From NCBI GenBank assembly GCA_016861025.1, contig BOKO01000016.1:62001-126000 (forward strand): a stretch of 64,000 bases of DNA, given 5' to 3'. The DNA is from Chloroflexota bacterium (lineage in GTDB: Bacteria; Chloroflexota; Anaerolineae; Caldilineales; Caldilineaceae). The notes beneath the pieces are model-generated. The model did no database searches. It saw only the letters and a program-made list of their open reading frames with translations, and had not been told where the DNA came from. Numbering within the stretch: position 1 is the stretch's first letter; each line of letters begins with the position of its first letter. Shown here piece after piece: positions 26,788 through 36,910 of the stretch. The position numbers were made by a program, and so were the translations under genes.

Positions 26788-26815
26788 ATTGTATCAGAAA
26801 TTGACGAATTGTCAA
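26788..26815 (-). promoter_or_regulatory. Promoter of the LacI-transporter operon
   Basis: On the minus strand TTGACA (26815-26810) is followed after 16 bp by TACAAT (26793-26788). TGA lies before the -10 box, making it an extended -10. It is one of the best promoters in the window, consistent with a strong promoter held down by the adjacent operator boxes. Confidence 0.7.
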
Positions 26816-26877
26816 TCCCCCAATTTTTGCTTTTTGCTCCCTCTACAGCAACTGCTTTGGGGCTTCCCATCGGCGTG

Positions 26878-26886
26878 TGATATAAG
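26878..26886 (+). promoter_or_regulatory. Extended -10 promoter of moxR (near-leaderless)
   Basis: TGATATAAG (26878-26886) is followed after 9 bases by the moxR ATG at 26896. The transcript would begin about 3 bases before the start codon, leaving no room for a ribosome-binding site. Confidence 0.5.
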
Positions 26887-26895
26887 CATAAATCC

Positions 26896-27864
26896 ATGCT
26901 TGATCTCCAACAGGTGGCCGAGGCTGCGACCCGGCTCAAAACCAATGTAGGACGCGTCATCGTCGGCAAGGAAAACGTGGTTGAATTGCTGCTGGTGGCG
27001 CTCTTTTGTGATGGACATGTGCTGCTCGAAGATGTGCCGGGCATCGGCAAGACGACGTTGGCTAAAACGCTGGCGCGCTCGCTTGGCTGCACCTTCAGCC
27101 GCATCCAATTCACGCCCGACCTGCTTCCTTCCGACATCACCGGCGTTAATGTCTTCAACCAGAAGAGCGGCGATTTTGAGTATCGCGGCGGTCCGATTCT
27201 GGCGGAAGTGGTGTTGGCGGACGAAATCAATCGCGCCGGGCCGCGCACACAGTCCGCCCTGCTTGAAGCGATGGAGGAGCGCCAGGTCACGGTCGACGGC
27301 GTCACCCGCCCGCTTGCCTATCCTTTTCTGGTGCTGGCGACGCAAAACCCGGTTGAGCTAGAGGGCACCTTTCCCCTGCCCGAAGCGCAGCTCGACCGCT
27401 TTCTGCTGCGCGTGGCTGTCGGCTATCCCGACCGTGAGGAGGAGCGCACGATTCTGCGCCGCTTCCGCACGGCAAACCCGTTGACTGAGGTGCAGCCGCA
27501 GATCGACGCCGCCGAGCTGCGCCAGCTTGCCAGCCGCTGCCGTCAGGTCGCCTGCCATCCGGTCGTCGAGGATTATCTGCTCGACCTGGTGCACGCCACA
27601 CGTCACGACCCGGCGGTGGAGCTTGGCGTCAGCCCGCGCGGCGCGCTTGCCTTGCTGCGCGCCAGCCAGGCATTGGCGGCAATACGCGGGCGCGACTACG
27701 TGACGCCTGACGACATTCAGATGTTGGCGCAACCGGTGCTGGCGCATCGTCTGATCCTCAGCCCGGAAAGCCGGCTGCGCGGACAGAGCGCCGCCGCCGT
27801 GCTCGCCCGTCTGCTCGAACAGACGCCGACGCCAGCCGAGGAGGTCTGGAGCGCCCGTCAATGA
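26896..27864 (+). CDS. MoxR-family AAA+ ATPase
   Basis: The 322-residue AAA+ protein belongs to the MoxR group, which act as chaperones for protein-complex maturation, often with a DUF58 partner and VWA proteins. It shows Walker A EDVPGIGKTTLAKTLA, Walker B VVLADEINRAGPRTQ, sensor 1 VLATQNPVELEGTFPLPEAQ and the lid region SPRGALALLRASQALA. It overlaps the DUF58 gene by 4 bp (ATGA), so the pair is co-translated. No VWA gene follows in this window. Confidence 0.93.
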   Translation: MLDLQQVAEAATRLKTNVGRVIVGKENVVELLLVALFCDGHVLLEDVPGIGKTTLAKTLARSLGCTFSRIQFTPDLLPSDITGVNVFNQKSGDFEYRGGPILAEVVLADEINRAGPRTQSALLEAMEERQVTVDGVTRPLAYPFLVLATQNPVELEGTFPLPEAQLDRFLLRVAVGYPDREEERTILRRFRTANPLTEVQPQIDAAELRQLASRCRQVACHPVVEDYLLDLVHATRHDPAVELGVSPRGALALLRASQALAAIRGRDYVTPDDIQMLAQPVLAHRLILSPESRLRGQSAAAVLARLLEQTPTPAEEVWSARQ

Positions 27865-29105
27865 AGCCGTGGATGTGGGGATTGCTGGCGCTGCTGTTGC
27901 TTTCCGTGCTCTTGCGCAGCGCTCCACTCTTCCTGCTTGCCTTGCTGCTCGGGTTGATTGCCGGCGCCGCTTTGCTCTGGCTGCGCGTCTGCCTGGCTGG
28001 CGTGAGCTACACCCGCCATTTTGAACGCACACGCCTTTTTCATGGTGACGAGATTGCCCTGGACATCGAGATCGTCAACGCCAAGCCACTGCCGCTGGCC
28101 TGGCTGCGCGCCGAAGATGAGCTGCCCAAAGCGCTGCAAATTTCACCGGCGCGGCTTACACACAGCCATCGCCCCGAACGTTTGCGGTTGATCAACCTGA
28201 TTTCGCTGCGCTGGTATGAGCGGGTGACGCGCCATTATCGCGTGACGGCGTTGCGCCGCGGTGCGTGGGCGTTTGGGCCGGCGCGGCTGCTCTCCGGCGA
28301 TATGTTCGGCTTCGACGTGCGCGAGGAAGAAGCCGCGCACGTCGACACGCTGCTCGTCTACCCGCGCATCGCGCCGCTGACCGCGCTGGGGTTGCCCTCG
28401 GATCGACCGTTCGGTGAGTTTCGAGCGATGCGTCAGTTGGCGGAAGACCCGCTGCGTCTCAACGGCGCACGCGATTATGTGTCGGGCGACAGCATGCGCT
28501 ACGTGCACTGGAAGGCGACGGCGCGGCGCAACAGTCTGCAAACCAAGACATTTGACGCTTCCGCCAATCGTCCGCTGGCGCTCTTTCTCAACATCAACAC
28601 GCACGAACACGCCTGGGAAGGCTATGACCCCGACCTGCAGGAATATGCAATCACGGCGACGGCGTCGCTGGCGCACTGGGCGTGGGAGCAAGGACAGGCG
28701 GTCGGGCTATTTGCCAACACCGTGATGCAGCCCGGCGCCCGCATCGTGCGCATTCGTCCGGCCGGTCATCGCGACCAGTTGACGTTGATCTTCGAGGCGC
28801 TGGCGCGTATCATCCCCTTCGGACGCTGGCCCCTCGAAGAAAGCCTGCGCTACGAAGGGTTGCATCTGCCCTATGGCACGACAATCGTGGTGATCACGGC
28901 GCTGCTCACCGAGCCGCTGCGGCGCACGCTGCTCTATCTGCACGACCGCGGCTTTGCACTGGCGCTGGTGACGCTGGGCGGGGCGGGCAATGCGCCGCTG
29001 ATCCCCGGCGTCAGACGTTATCACATCGGCGGTCATGCCGAGTGGGATGCGCTCACATCTCTGCATCTCTCGGCGAATCAATCTCCCACGCAAAGACCTC
29101 GGTGA
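27861..29105 (+). CDS. DUF58 domain protein
   Basis: The 414-residue protein starts with two hydrophobic helices (LLALLLLSVLLRSAPLFLL, LLLGLIAGAALLWLRV). A beta-rich part with basic ridges follows, then the DUF58 signature (YVSGDSMRYVHWKATARRN at about residues 205-225). The C-terminal half has a VWA-like fold (RPLALFLNINT). DUF58 proteins are regular partners of MoxR ATPases; their exact role is not established. The ATG overlaps the moxR stop codon. The last 53 bp overlap the 3' end of the convergent GNAT gene. Confidence 0.9.
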   Translation: MKPWMWGLLALLLLSVLLRSAPLFLLALLLGLIAGAALLWLRVCLAGVSYTRHFERTRLFHGDEIALDIEIVNAKPLPLAWLRAEDELPKALQISPARLTHSHRPERLRLINLISLRWYERVTRHYRVTALRRGAWAFGPARLLSGDMFGFDVREEEAAHVDTLLVYPRIAPLTALGLPSDRPFGEFRAMRQLAEDPLRLNGARDYVSGDSMRYVHWKATARRNSLQTKTFDASANRPLALFLNINTHEHAWEGYDPDLQEYAITATASLAHWAWEQGQAVGLFANTVMQPGARIVRIRPAGHRDQLTLIFEALARIIPFGRWPLEESLRYEGLHLPYGTTIVVITALLTEPLRRTLLYLHDRGFALALVTLGGAGNAPLIPGVRRYHIGGHAEWDALTSLHLSANQSPTQRPR

Positions 29106-29538
29106 AGAGGTTGAACTCGTCGGTGACGGCGTCGATCTTGCGCCAGCCGAGGCGGGCGTAATACGCCCCGGCGGTCTCCGTGCGCAGATAGAGCATCTGA
29201 AAACCCAATGCCGCTGCAACCTCAATCACGTGGTCGATGAGCCGTTGAGCGACGCCCTGCCCGCGCAGGTCGGGGCGCACATAAAGCGACGCCAGCCAGG
29301 GCGTTAAATCCTGTCGCGCCTTGAGATCGTTGGCGACGAGGGAAACCGTGCCGATGCATTGCTCATCGAGCATGGCGACGTAGGTGAGCGGCATTGCGCG
29401 CTGTTGTCTGCCGCGCAGCGCCGCCGTCACATCGTCAAGCGAGATGCCGGGTCTGAGATTTTCGATGAACTCCGTGTAGATCCAGTCGGCGACTGTCGGG
29501 ATGCAGTGTTGGTTGTCGTAGAGATTTACGATCACCAT
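29053..29538 (-). CDS. GNAT family N-acetyltransferase
   Basis: This 161-residue protein would transfer an acetyl group from acetyl-CoA to an unknown amine. The acetyl-CoA-binding motif A is LYVRPDLRGQGVAQRLIDHV, preceded by the strand MLDEQCIGTVSLVAND. The C-terminal part has AGAYYARLGWRKIDAV. The ATG at 29538 has AAGGAG ten bases upstream, whereas the longer in-frame version lacks a site. It lies downstream of the oxidoreductase gene on the same strand and overlaps the convergent DUF58 gene. Confidence 0.88.
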   Translation of the reverse strand: MVIVNLYDNQHCIPTVADWIYTEFIENLRPGISLDDVTAALRGRQQRAMPLTYVAMLDEQCIGTVSLVANDLKARQDLTPWLASLYVRPDLRGQGVAQRLIDHVIEVAAALGFQMLYLRTETAGAYYARLGWRKIDAVTDEFNLFTEVFAWEIDSPRDAEM

Positions 29539-29617
29539 CGGTCGATGCTCCTTGTACAATGTGGAGGATGATTGTGGAATATCAGCAAATGCCCGCCCAA
29601 TCCGCTGCATCCGTGTT

Positions 29618-30781
29618 CTATCTCACCGTCACGACCCGCCCGCTGCGCGCCGAGTCGATCAGCGCCTGCACGACCTGCACCTGACGCAAGCCATCGCGAT
29701 GGGTCGGCAGCGGGCCGCGCTGCTGCCACGAATCGGGCGTCAACGTGTTTTGCTGCACGGCATCCAGAATCGGCCCGATCAGCATCATGCCATGCGCCTG
29801 GTCGCCGCCAATGTGTTCAAATGACGCACGCACAGTGGAGACATCATAGGCGACCGCAGCAGGACGATAGTGATGCGCCAGCCGCACGTCGATGCCCTGC
29901 TCGCCCAGCCGCTGTTGATGCGCAGCGAGCGCGTCGGCGGCGGGCGGCGCAGAGAAATTGGCGCGCCAGCTCTCCTGCACGCCAAAACCGGGGCGTTTGT
30001 TGTAGATGACGCCGCCCCGCTCGCCCGTGAAGCAGGAGTAGTACTCGACAATCTGATCGATGTGCTTGATCCACTCCGCTTTGACGCGCACTTTGAGACC
30101 GCTGTCGAAGATCAGAAAGGCGTCGTAGAGATCGGGCGTGAAACCGAGCACCCCCTCCTGGCTGATGGCGAAGACCTCCGTGACCTGCGCCGGCGCAAAC
30201 CACCAGTGCATGAGATCGACCACATGGCTGAGCAGAAAATGTGCGGGCGATGAGCCGGTCGCAAAATCTCGGCTGCGTTCGCCCCACAGCCGCGTCGGTA
30301 CGCTGATGTTGTCATCCAGCCGCGACTCGGCGTAGACGGGTTGTCCGATCAGCCCCTGCTGCAGCACATAATAGGTGGCAAGGTCGTAGGGCATGGCGCG
30401 GTTGGCGAAGTTGACAAAGAGCTTTGCCCCACGCTGTTCGACCTTCTCGTAGATCGCCTCTGCTTCCGCCAGATCGGTGGCGAGCGGCTTCTCCTGGATG
30501 ATGACCGGTGCACCCGCATCGAGTGCAGCCAGTGTGGGCGCCAGATGCAAATGGTCGGGCGTGGCGACGACGACCAGGTCGGGACGCTGCGATTTGAGCA
30601 GTTCGTCGGCGTTCGTGTAGGGCGTGGCGTGCACCTGTGCGGCGGCGGACTCGGCGACAGCGCGACGAACGTCGCAGACGCCTACAATTGCGACATCGCT
30701 GCGTTTGCCAAAGGCTTCCAGATACTGGCTGCCCAGCAACCCCAAACCGATAATGGCTGCTTTGAGTGGTTTTGTTGTCAT
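29618..30781 (-). CDS. Gfo/Idh/MocA family oxidoreductase
   Basis: The 387-residue NAD(P)-dependent enzyme has the N-terminal Rossmann motif GLGLLGSQYLEAF, the strand VVATPDHLHLAPTLAALDAG and the EKP motif (IIQEKPLATDL), where Lys is the usual catalytic residue. A C-terminal substrate domain follows (FLLSHVVDLMHWWFAPAQ). Family members oxidise or reduce sugars, inositols or related compounds; the substrate here is unknown. It is divergent from tsaB, with 133 bp between the starts. Its position near two sugar-degradation loci suggests carbohydrate metabolism. Confidence 0.9.
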   Translation of the reverse strand: MTTKPLKAAIIGLGLLGSQYLEAFGKRSDVAIVGVCDVRRAVAESAAAQVHATPYTNADELLKSQRPDLVVVATPDHLHLAPTLAALDAGAPVIIQEKPLATDLAEAEAIYEKVEQRGAKLFVNFANRAMPYDLATYYVLQQGLIGQPVYAESRLDDNISVPTRLWGERSRDFATGSSPAHFLLSHVVDLMHWWFAPAQVTEVFAISQEGVLGFTPDLYDAFLIFDSGLKVRVKAEWIKHIDQIVEYYSCFTGERGGVIYNKRPGFGVQESWRANFSAPPAADALAAHQQRLGEQGIDVRLAHHYRPAAVAYDVSTVRASFEHIGGDQAHGMMLIGPILDAVQQNTLTPDSWQQRGPLPTHRDGLRQVQVVQALIDSARSGRVVTVR

Positions 30782-30898
30782 ACGTTTACCTCAAATCGTT
30801 GTTTAGAGACATCGTCAGAAACATTTTCAATGCAAAAGTGCAAAGGGGCAAAGGTGCGCGTCCCAAAGCCCCGCTTTTCCGGCGGCTGCTCCTGGCTC

Positions 30899-30907
30899 TG
30901 CTATAAT
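30899..30907 (+). promoter_or_regulatory. Extended -10 promoter of tsaB (leaderless)
   Basis: TGCTATAAT, a perfect extended -10, ends 7 bases before the ATG at 30915. Transcription is expected to start at or within a base of the start codon. No -35 box or ribosome-binding site is visible. Confidence 0.6.
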
Positions 30908-30914
30908 CCTTGCC

Positions 30915-31610
30915 ATGTTGCTTGCAATGGATACCGCATCTGCCACAGCTTCGGTGGCCGTCTACGACTTGAACGAAGCGCATCTGCTCGGCGAAATAAC
31001 CTGGGAAGGACGCCGCCGCCAGACGCAGGAGTTGATGGCGACGGTGCGCTGGCTGTTGGCAACGGTCGATGTAACGCCGGACAGCTTGAGTGCGCTGGCT
31101 GTAACAACCGGGCCTGGCAGTTTCACCGGCGTGCGCATTGCGATCAGCGCAGCCAAAGGCGTCGGGTTGGGACTGGCGACGCCACCCGCCGCAGTCGGCG
31201 TCCCGACGCTGACAGTCGCCGCCGCGCCGTGGCTGCCGCTTGCCGCTGCCTGTCAACCGGCGCCGCAGGTCTGCGCCGTCATGCTCGCCGGGCGCGGGCG
31301 CTATCACTGGGCGATGGCGCCGACAAGTGATCCGCTTCATCGCCTCACCGCGGCTGAACATCGCACCGGCGGCGCGACTGAACTGGCGGCGTTTCTCGAT
31401 GCATCTGATGCGCACTCGATCTGGCTGGCGGGCGAGATTGACGCTGCACTGCTGGCGTCCGTGCGCCCGCTTGCACGCGTGACCGCGATCGACCCGGTGC
31501 ATGGGCTGCGGCGCGCGGGTGCACTGGCCGATTTTGCAGCGAAATTGCTGGCGGCTGGCGTCAATGACTCGCTGGCGACGCTGCAGCCGCTTTACCTGCG
31601 CGAGCCGTGA
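30915..31610 (+). CDS. tsaB: tRNA threonylcarbamoyladenosine biosynthesis protein TsaB
   Basis: TsaB is the scaffold partner of TsaD in making the t6A modification next to the anticodon of ANN-decoding tRNAs. The 231-residue protein has the ASKHA-type start LLAMDTASATASVAVYD and a family hallmark GPGSFTGVRIAISAAKG near residues 73-90. The C-terminal half is short and degenerate, as usual for TsaB versus TsaD. It is followed 3 bp later by rimI, a common arrangement. No tsaD or tsaE is visible in this window. Confidence 0.92.
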   Translation: MLLAMDTASATASVAVYDLNEAHLLGEITWEGRRRQTQELMATVRWLLATVDVTPDSLSALAVTTGPGSFTGVRIAISAAKGVGLGLATPPAAVGVPTLTVAAAPWLPLAAACQPAPQVCAVMLAGRGRYHWAMAPTSDPLHRLTAAEHRTGGATELAAFLDASDAHSIWLAGEIDAALLASVRPLARVTAIDPVHGLRRAGALADFAAKLLAAGVNDSLATLQPLYLREP

Positions 31611-31613
31611 CCC

Positions 31614-32138
31614 ATGTCCATTGCAATTGCCGACGTGCTCATTCAGCCCATGAGCTACCATGACATCCCCTACATCGAGCAATTGGAGCAGCTTTGCTTT
31701 GCTGCGCCGTGGCCGGGCGACGCCTACCGCCATGAACTGGCGCACAACAAACTCAGCTCCTATTGGGTGATGCGTCCCGGTGTACAGGCAAGCGACAACG
31801 CGCCGCCAATTCTTGCCTATGGCGGCTACTGGCTGATGGGAACGGAGGCGCACATCATGACGATAGCGACCCATCCAGACTACCGTCGTCAAGGGCTGGG
31901 GCGGCGTCTGCTCGAAACGATAATCGACCACGCCCGCAGCGCCGGCGCAGTTGAAATTACGCTCGAAGTGCGCGCTGGCAATCGTGCAGCCCAGGCGATG
32001 TACGCGTCCATGGGGTTTGTCGTCGTCGGCGTGCGCAAGCGCTACTACACCGACAACGGTGAAGACGCCATTTTGATGACGTTATTCATGGAAAATGCCG
32101 CTCACCCTCTCGGAAACTCTGAGCTTCCGGGAAGGTGA
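31614..32138 (+). CDS. rimI: Ribosomal protein S18-alanine N-acetyltransferase RimI
   Basis: RimI is a GNAT enzyme that acetylates the N-terminal alanine of ribosomal protein S18. This 174-residue protein shows motif A (IATHPDYRRQGLGRRLLETI) and the family-typical C-terminal half (ITLEVRAGNRAAQAMYASMG, VGVRKRYYTDNGEDAILM). Its usual length is about 150 residues. The extra C-terminal stretch HPLGNSELPGR is encoded by an inverted repeat (32101-32139) that also supplies the stop codon. It follows tsaB after 3 bp. Confidence 0.9.
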   Translation: MSIAIADVLIQPMSYHDIPYIEQLEQLCFAAPWPGDAYRHELAHNKLSSYWVMRPGVQASDNAPPILAYGGYWLMGTEAHIMTIATHPDYRRQGLGRRLLETIIDHARSAGAVEITLEVRAGNRAAQAMYASMGFVVVGVRKRYYTDNGEDAILMTLFMENAAHPLGNSELPGR

Positions 32139-32139
32139 G
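32101..32139. repeat. Nested inverted repeat (repeat family C, copy 2)
   Basis: CTCACC (32101-32106) pairs with GGTGAG (32134-32139), and CGGAA pairs with TTCCG inside. The sequence resembles the repeat at 637-689 (shared GGGAAGGTG and GAGCT wording). It overlaps the rimI stop codon. Confidence 0.55.
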
Positions 32140-32189
32140 CAGCGGAAAGGGCGATGTGACGTATTTGGGAGATATTGTATGCTCGAAGG

Positions 32190-32816
32190 TTACTCCCCAG
32201 GGTGCAGAGCGCGAAACGCAACGCCCGCGACAGCCGCAGCCACCAGATGAGTGACGATGTAGATCACCGTCGAGCCCCAGTCCAGCACGCCCAACAGCGT
32301 GATCCCTGTGCCCACAGCCGGATTGAAGACGCCGCCCGAGATGCTACCCACCGCATACGCGCCGGAGAGCACGGTGAAGCCGATCGCCAGCCCATAGAAC
32401 GAGTTGCCTGCAGTGCCTTTGGCGGTCGCCACATTCAACACGACAAAGGTGAGCGCAAAGGTGAATAGAAACTCGGCAACGATCACCTTTGTCAGATCGA
32501 CGGCCAGCGGCGCCGACGCGCTGATGCCAAGCAGCGACGACGCCAGCAGCGCGGCGACCACACCCGCCGCAAGCTGCACCACCCAGTAGATAATCAGGTC
32601 ATTCATAGGCAGCTTGCCGCGCACAAAGACGGCAAACGAGACTGCTGGGTTGTAGTGGCCGCCGGAGATGTGTCCGCCGGCAAAGATCATCACCATCAAC
32701 ACCGAACCGATTGCCAACGGGGCAAACCCAAGCGGCGCCCAGCCTCCAACAGCAGCGGCAGCCACTGTGAAAACCAAAAAGAACGTTCCAATAAACTCCA
32801 TCACGTACTTTGGCAT
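32190..32816 (-). CDS. MIP/aquaporin family channel
   Basis: The 208-residue membrane protein is a water or small-solute channel. Two NPA boxes that form the selectivity region are present (GGHYNPAVSFAVF and GGVFNPAVGTGITLL), in six-helix twofold symmetric context. No Asp follows the second NPA as in glycerol facilitators (NPAVG rather than NPARD), which favours water or small uncharged gases, but this is inference. GGAGAG lies ahead of the ATG. It is convergent with rimI. Confidence 0.92.
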   Translation of the reverse strand: MPKYVMEFIGTFFLVFTVAAAAVGGWAPLGFAPLAIGSVLMVMIFAGGHISGGHYNPAVSFAVFVRGKLPMNDLIIYWVVQLAAGVVAALLASSLLGISASAPLAVDLTKVIVAEFLFTFALTFVVLNVATAKGTAGNSFYGLAIGFTVLSGAYAVGSISGGVFNPAVGTGITLLGVLDWGSTVIYIVTHLVAAAVAGVAFRALHPGE

Positions 32817-32994
32817 GTAGGTCTCTCCTTCTGTTGCTTCGAGTGCACTGTTGATCCGCGGAAAACACGGGATGTGCTTTCCATAATGACCGATATTTAA
32901 TCAAAGCGCCTGCCGTTTGTCTAGTAATCAAAACACCTTTTTGATCGCTGGCGTGTTCTGGTGGAGTGGGTGGAAGTTTGTATTTCAGATGACG

Positions 32995-33864
32995 TTACGG
33001 CGCGCCAAACCAACGATTGTAAATCTGGTCGTAGGCGCCGCTTTCCTTCACCTTGACCAGCGCTGTATCGAGCAAGGCCAGCACCGCCGGCTTGTCTTTG
33101 CTGACAGCGATGGCGTACGCTTCCTCGGTCACCGGGCCGCCGGTGATGCGAATGCCTGCTTCCGGGTTGTTGCGAATATAACCGACGATCACCGAAATAT
33201 CGACGATCACGGCGTCCAGCTCGCCGGCAGCTAATGCATCGAGCGCTGGTTCAGATTCAGCGAAAACCACAAGCTCGGCGCCGATGTTTTCCTCGGCGTA
33301 TTCGGCGCCGGTTGTCCCGCGCTTCACGCCGACGCGCACACCCTCGATCAGGCTCTCCGGCCCGGTGATCGCCATGTTGTCGGTGCGAGTGGCGATACCC
33401 TGTCCGGGATTGTAGAACGACACCGGCGCCTTGCCCGACTCGAAGTATGGCGCCGTGAAATCGACCAACGCCCGCCGCGCATCGGTCACGGTGATGGCGC
33501 TGATTGCAGCGTCATAACGACCTTGTTGCAAGCCGTCGAAGATTTCGTCAAAAGAAGAGACGACATAAGCCACTTCAAATTCCGCCTCCGCCGCCATGGC
33601 GTTGAGCAGATCAACATCGAAGCCGGCAAGTCGGCCTTCCTGCGTAAAGACAAACGGCTCGAAGGCTGGGTCGATGCCCACGGTGATGATGGATGGAACG
33701 CTTTCGACCATCGGCGCGGCAGCCTCTGTTGGCGTGGCGGTGGGTGCAGCAGGTTGCGGCGTAGGCGTCGGCGGGATGGGCGTGGCCGTGGGGGCGGGCG
33801 ATGAACCGCAAGCAGCCACCCCAAGCAGAAACAATGCGGGCAGCAATGTGCGAATCAGAAGCAT
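32995..33864 (-). CDS. Amino-acid-type ABC transporter substrate-binding lipoprotein
   Basis: This 289-residue lipoprotein has a signal peptide and lipobox (LGVAAC, Cys19). A Thr/Pro-rich linker of about 35 residues (PTATPIPPTPTPQPAAP) follows, then a family 3 periplasmic-binding domain (IITVGIDPAFEPFVF, LAGFDVDLLNAMAAEAEFEV, GRYDAAISAITVTDARR, VGVKRGTTG). Such proteins bind polar amino acids or similar ligands. No permease or ATPase gene is adjacent, so it is an orphan that may serve another transporter or a sensory role. The ATG at 33864 has GAGGAGA at proper distance; the longer in-frame version has no signal peptide. Confidence 0.88.
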   Translation of the reverse strand: MLLIRTLLPALFLLGVAACGSSPAPTATPIPPTPTPQPAAPTATPTEAAAPMVESVPSIITVGIDPAFEPFVFTQEGRLAGFDVDLLNAMAAEAEFEVAYVVSSFDEIFDGLQQGRYDAAISAITVTDARRALVDFTAPYFESGKAPVSFYNPGQGIATRTDNMAITGPESLIEGVRVGVKRGTTGAEYAEENIGAELVVFAESEPALDALAAGELDAVIVDISVIVGYIRNNPEAGIRITGGPVTEEAYAIAVSKDKPAVLALLDTALVKVKESGAYDQIYNRWFGAP

Positions 33865-33934
33865 GAAGTGTCTCCTCGGTGAATATTTTCTGTAGAATGA
33901 TTTTGTCACGTTTTTCGGTGATGTTGGTTGCGGG

Positions 33935-34612
33935 TTACGGCGCTTTGATCGGCTCCGTTTCGACGACGGACGCTCCTGCGCAAGAGGGAATATCCTGCGC
34001 GATGCAGATACGGTAGGCGTAGGATGAGCCACTGTGCAGTCCGGCGTCCCGACATCGATACAGCTCCGCGTCGTCATCGAACGGCAGCGCGCAGTCGGGA
34101 ACATAGCGCCAGGCGCCGCCGTTGACCGAACGTTCTACGACAAATCCGCCATCGTCAAGATCGTCGCCAATGTAACGCCACGAAAGCTGAATTTGCCCGC
34201 GCACGCGTGCGGTCGTCGCACGGAAATCGACGATGCCGGTCACCGCGTCATTGGATGTGGCCGGTGCGACCGTTGCTGTTGGCGTTCCTGTTGATGTGAT
34301 CGTCGGCGTCGGCGTCGCTCGTTGAGCCGGGGCGCTGCGTAAGGTCGGCGTTGTGGTGGCGACGGAGGGCGTCACGCGGATGGTCGGCGTTCCGGTGAGC
34401 ACGGGCGTGAGGGTGATCGCCGAGGTTGGCGCAACCACGATCGTTACTGGCAGCGGCAGCACGGTCAACGCCACCGGAATACGAGGGGCCAGCGTGGGCG
34501 TTGCCATGGCGCGCTGCGCGATTGGTTGAACGCCATCCAGAGCCGCACGCGCGGCCCCAGCAGCCAGCACCACCAATGCCAGACCGATGATCAAATGGGT
34601 GATACGTTTCAT
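33935..34612 (-). CDS. Secreted protein with Thr/Pro-rich region and FnIII-like domain
   Basis: I do not recognise a specific family for this 225-residue protein. It starts with a signal peptide (LIIGLALVVLAAGAARA). Next is a long Thr/Pro/Val/Ala-rich unstructured part (about residues 35-120, with repeated TPT units). The C-terminal domain of about 95 residues has the strand pattern of a fibronectin-III fold (IQLSWRYIGDDLDDGGFVVE, SGSSYAYRICIAQDI). Three or four Cys residues in that domain may form disulfides. It is probably a surface or secreted adhesion/binding protein. GAGGAAAATC precedes the ATG at 34612. It lies immediately upstream of the orphan binding-protein gene on the same strand. 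Confidence 0.75.
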   Translation of the reverse strand: MKRITHLIIGLALVVLAAGAARAALDGVQPIAQRAMATPTLAPRIPVALTVLPLPVTIVVAPTSAITLTPVLTGTPTIRVTPSVATTTPTLRSAPAQRATPTPTITSTGTPTATVAPATSNDAVTGIVDFRATTARVRGQIQLSWRYIGDDLDDGGFVVERSVNGGAWRYVPDCALPFDDDAELYRCRDAGLHSGSSYAYRICIAQDIPSCAGASVVETEPIKAP

Positions 34613-34645
34613 GATTTTCCTCTCCACACGCCGCGCGTCGTCCAC

Positions 34646-34654
34646 AGTATAGCA
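34646..34654 (-). promoter_or_regulatory. Extended -10 promoter of the secreted FnIII-like protein gene
   Basis: On the minus strand TGCTATACT (34654-34646) lies 33 bases before the ATG at 34612. The expected leader is about 27 bases and includes GAGGAAAATC, the ribosome-binding site. Confidence 0.55.
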
Positions 34655-34734
34655 CAGCCTGCTATCCACCGAGGCGCTCTTCACTTATGAAACACCCCGA
34701 CAGGCTGGGAAAGTTCCAGTCAGGCTTTGTCTGA

Positions 34735-34743
34735 TGGTACACT
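34735..34743 (+). promoter_or_regulatory. Extended -10 promoter of the aminotransferase gene
   Basis: TGGTACACT (34735-34743) would start transcription near 34750, giving a leader of about 72 bases before the ATG at 34822. A weak -35-like TTCCAG lies at 34714-34719. Confidence 0.4.
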
Positions 34744-34821
34744 GTTAGGCGACCAGAGTTTTGGCAGAAACCTGGTTTGCAAACACCAAAAACAGCGCAA
34801 CCATCGACCAGAAAGGCGTTT

Positions 34822-35994
<1,173 letters not shown>

Positions 35995-36003
35995 GGTGCA
36001 TCC

Positions 36004-36744
<741 letters not shown>

Positions 36745-36798
36745 TGCAGTAAGTGGACTCGGACCGGCTCGACCTTCTTGTGCAAGCACCCCACAACA

Positions 36799-36834
36799 TG
36801 TTATACTGCGCTTTCGTTCGACTGACAAGTCAGT
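36799..36834 (+). promoter_or_regulatory. Orphan promoter with operator-like palindrome
   Basis: TGTTATACT (36799-36807) is an extended -10, and TTGTGC (36778-36783) is a weak -35. Directly downstream lies ACTGAC-AA-GTCAGT (36821-36834), a perfect 6-bp inverted repeat of the kind bound by TetR-type repressors. No intact gene follows on this strand. Confidence 0.5.
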
Positions 36835-36910
36835 AAACTGCGCTGGCGCCTGAGATGGATTCGAGCAGGCTACCAGCCGGTTTGGACAGGTGGAAAGTGA
36901 GTCGCCCCAC

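Noticed and set aside
26738..26790. Open frame encoding a TGIV-repeat peptide
   Set aside because: It simply translates the three 12-bp operator boxes; no ribosome-binding site, and the region carries the LacI promoter.
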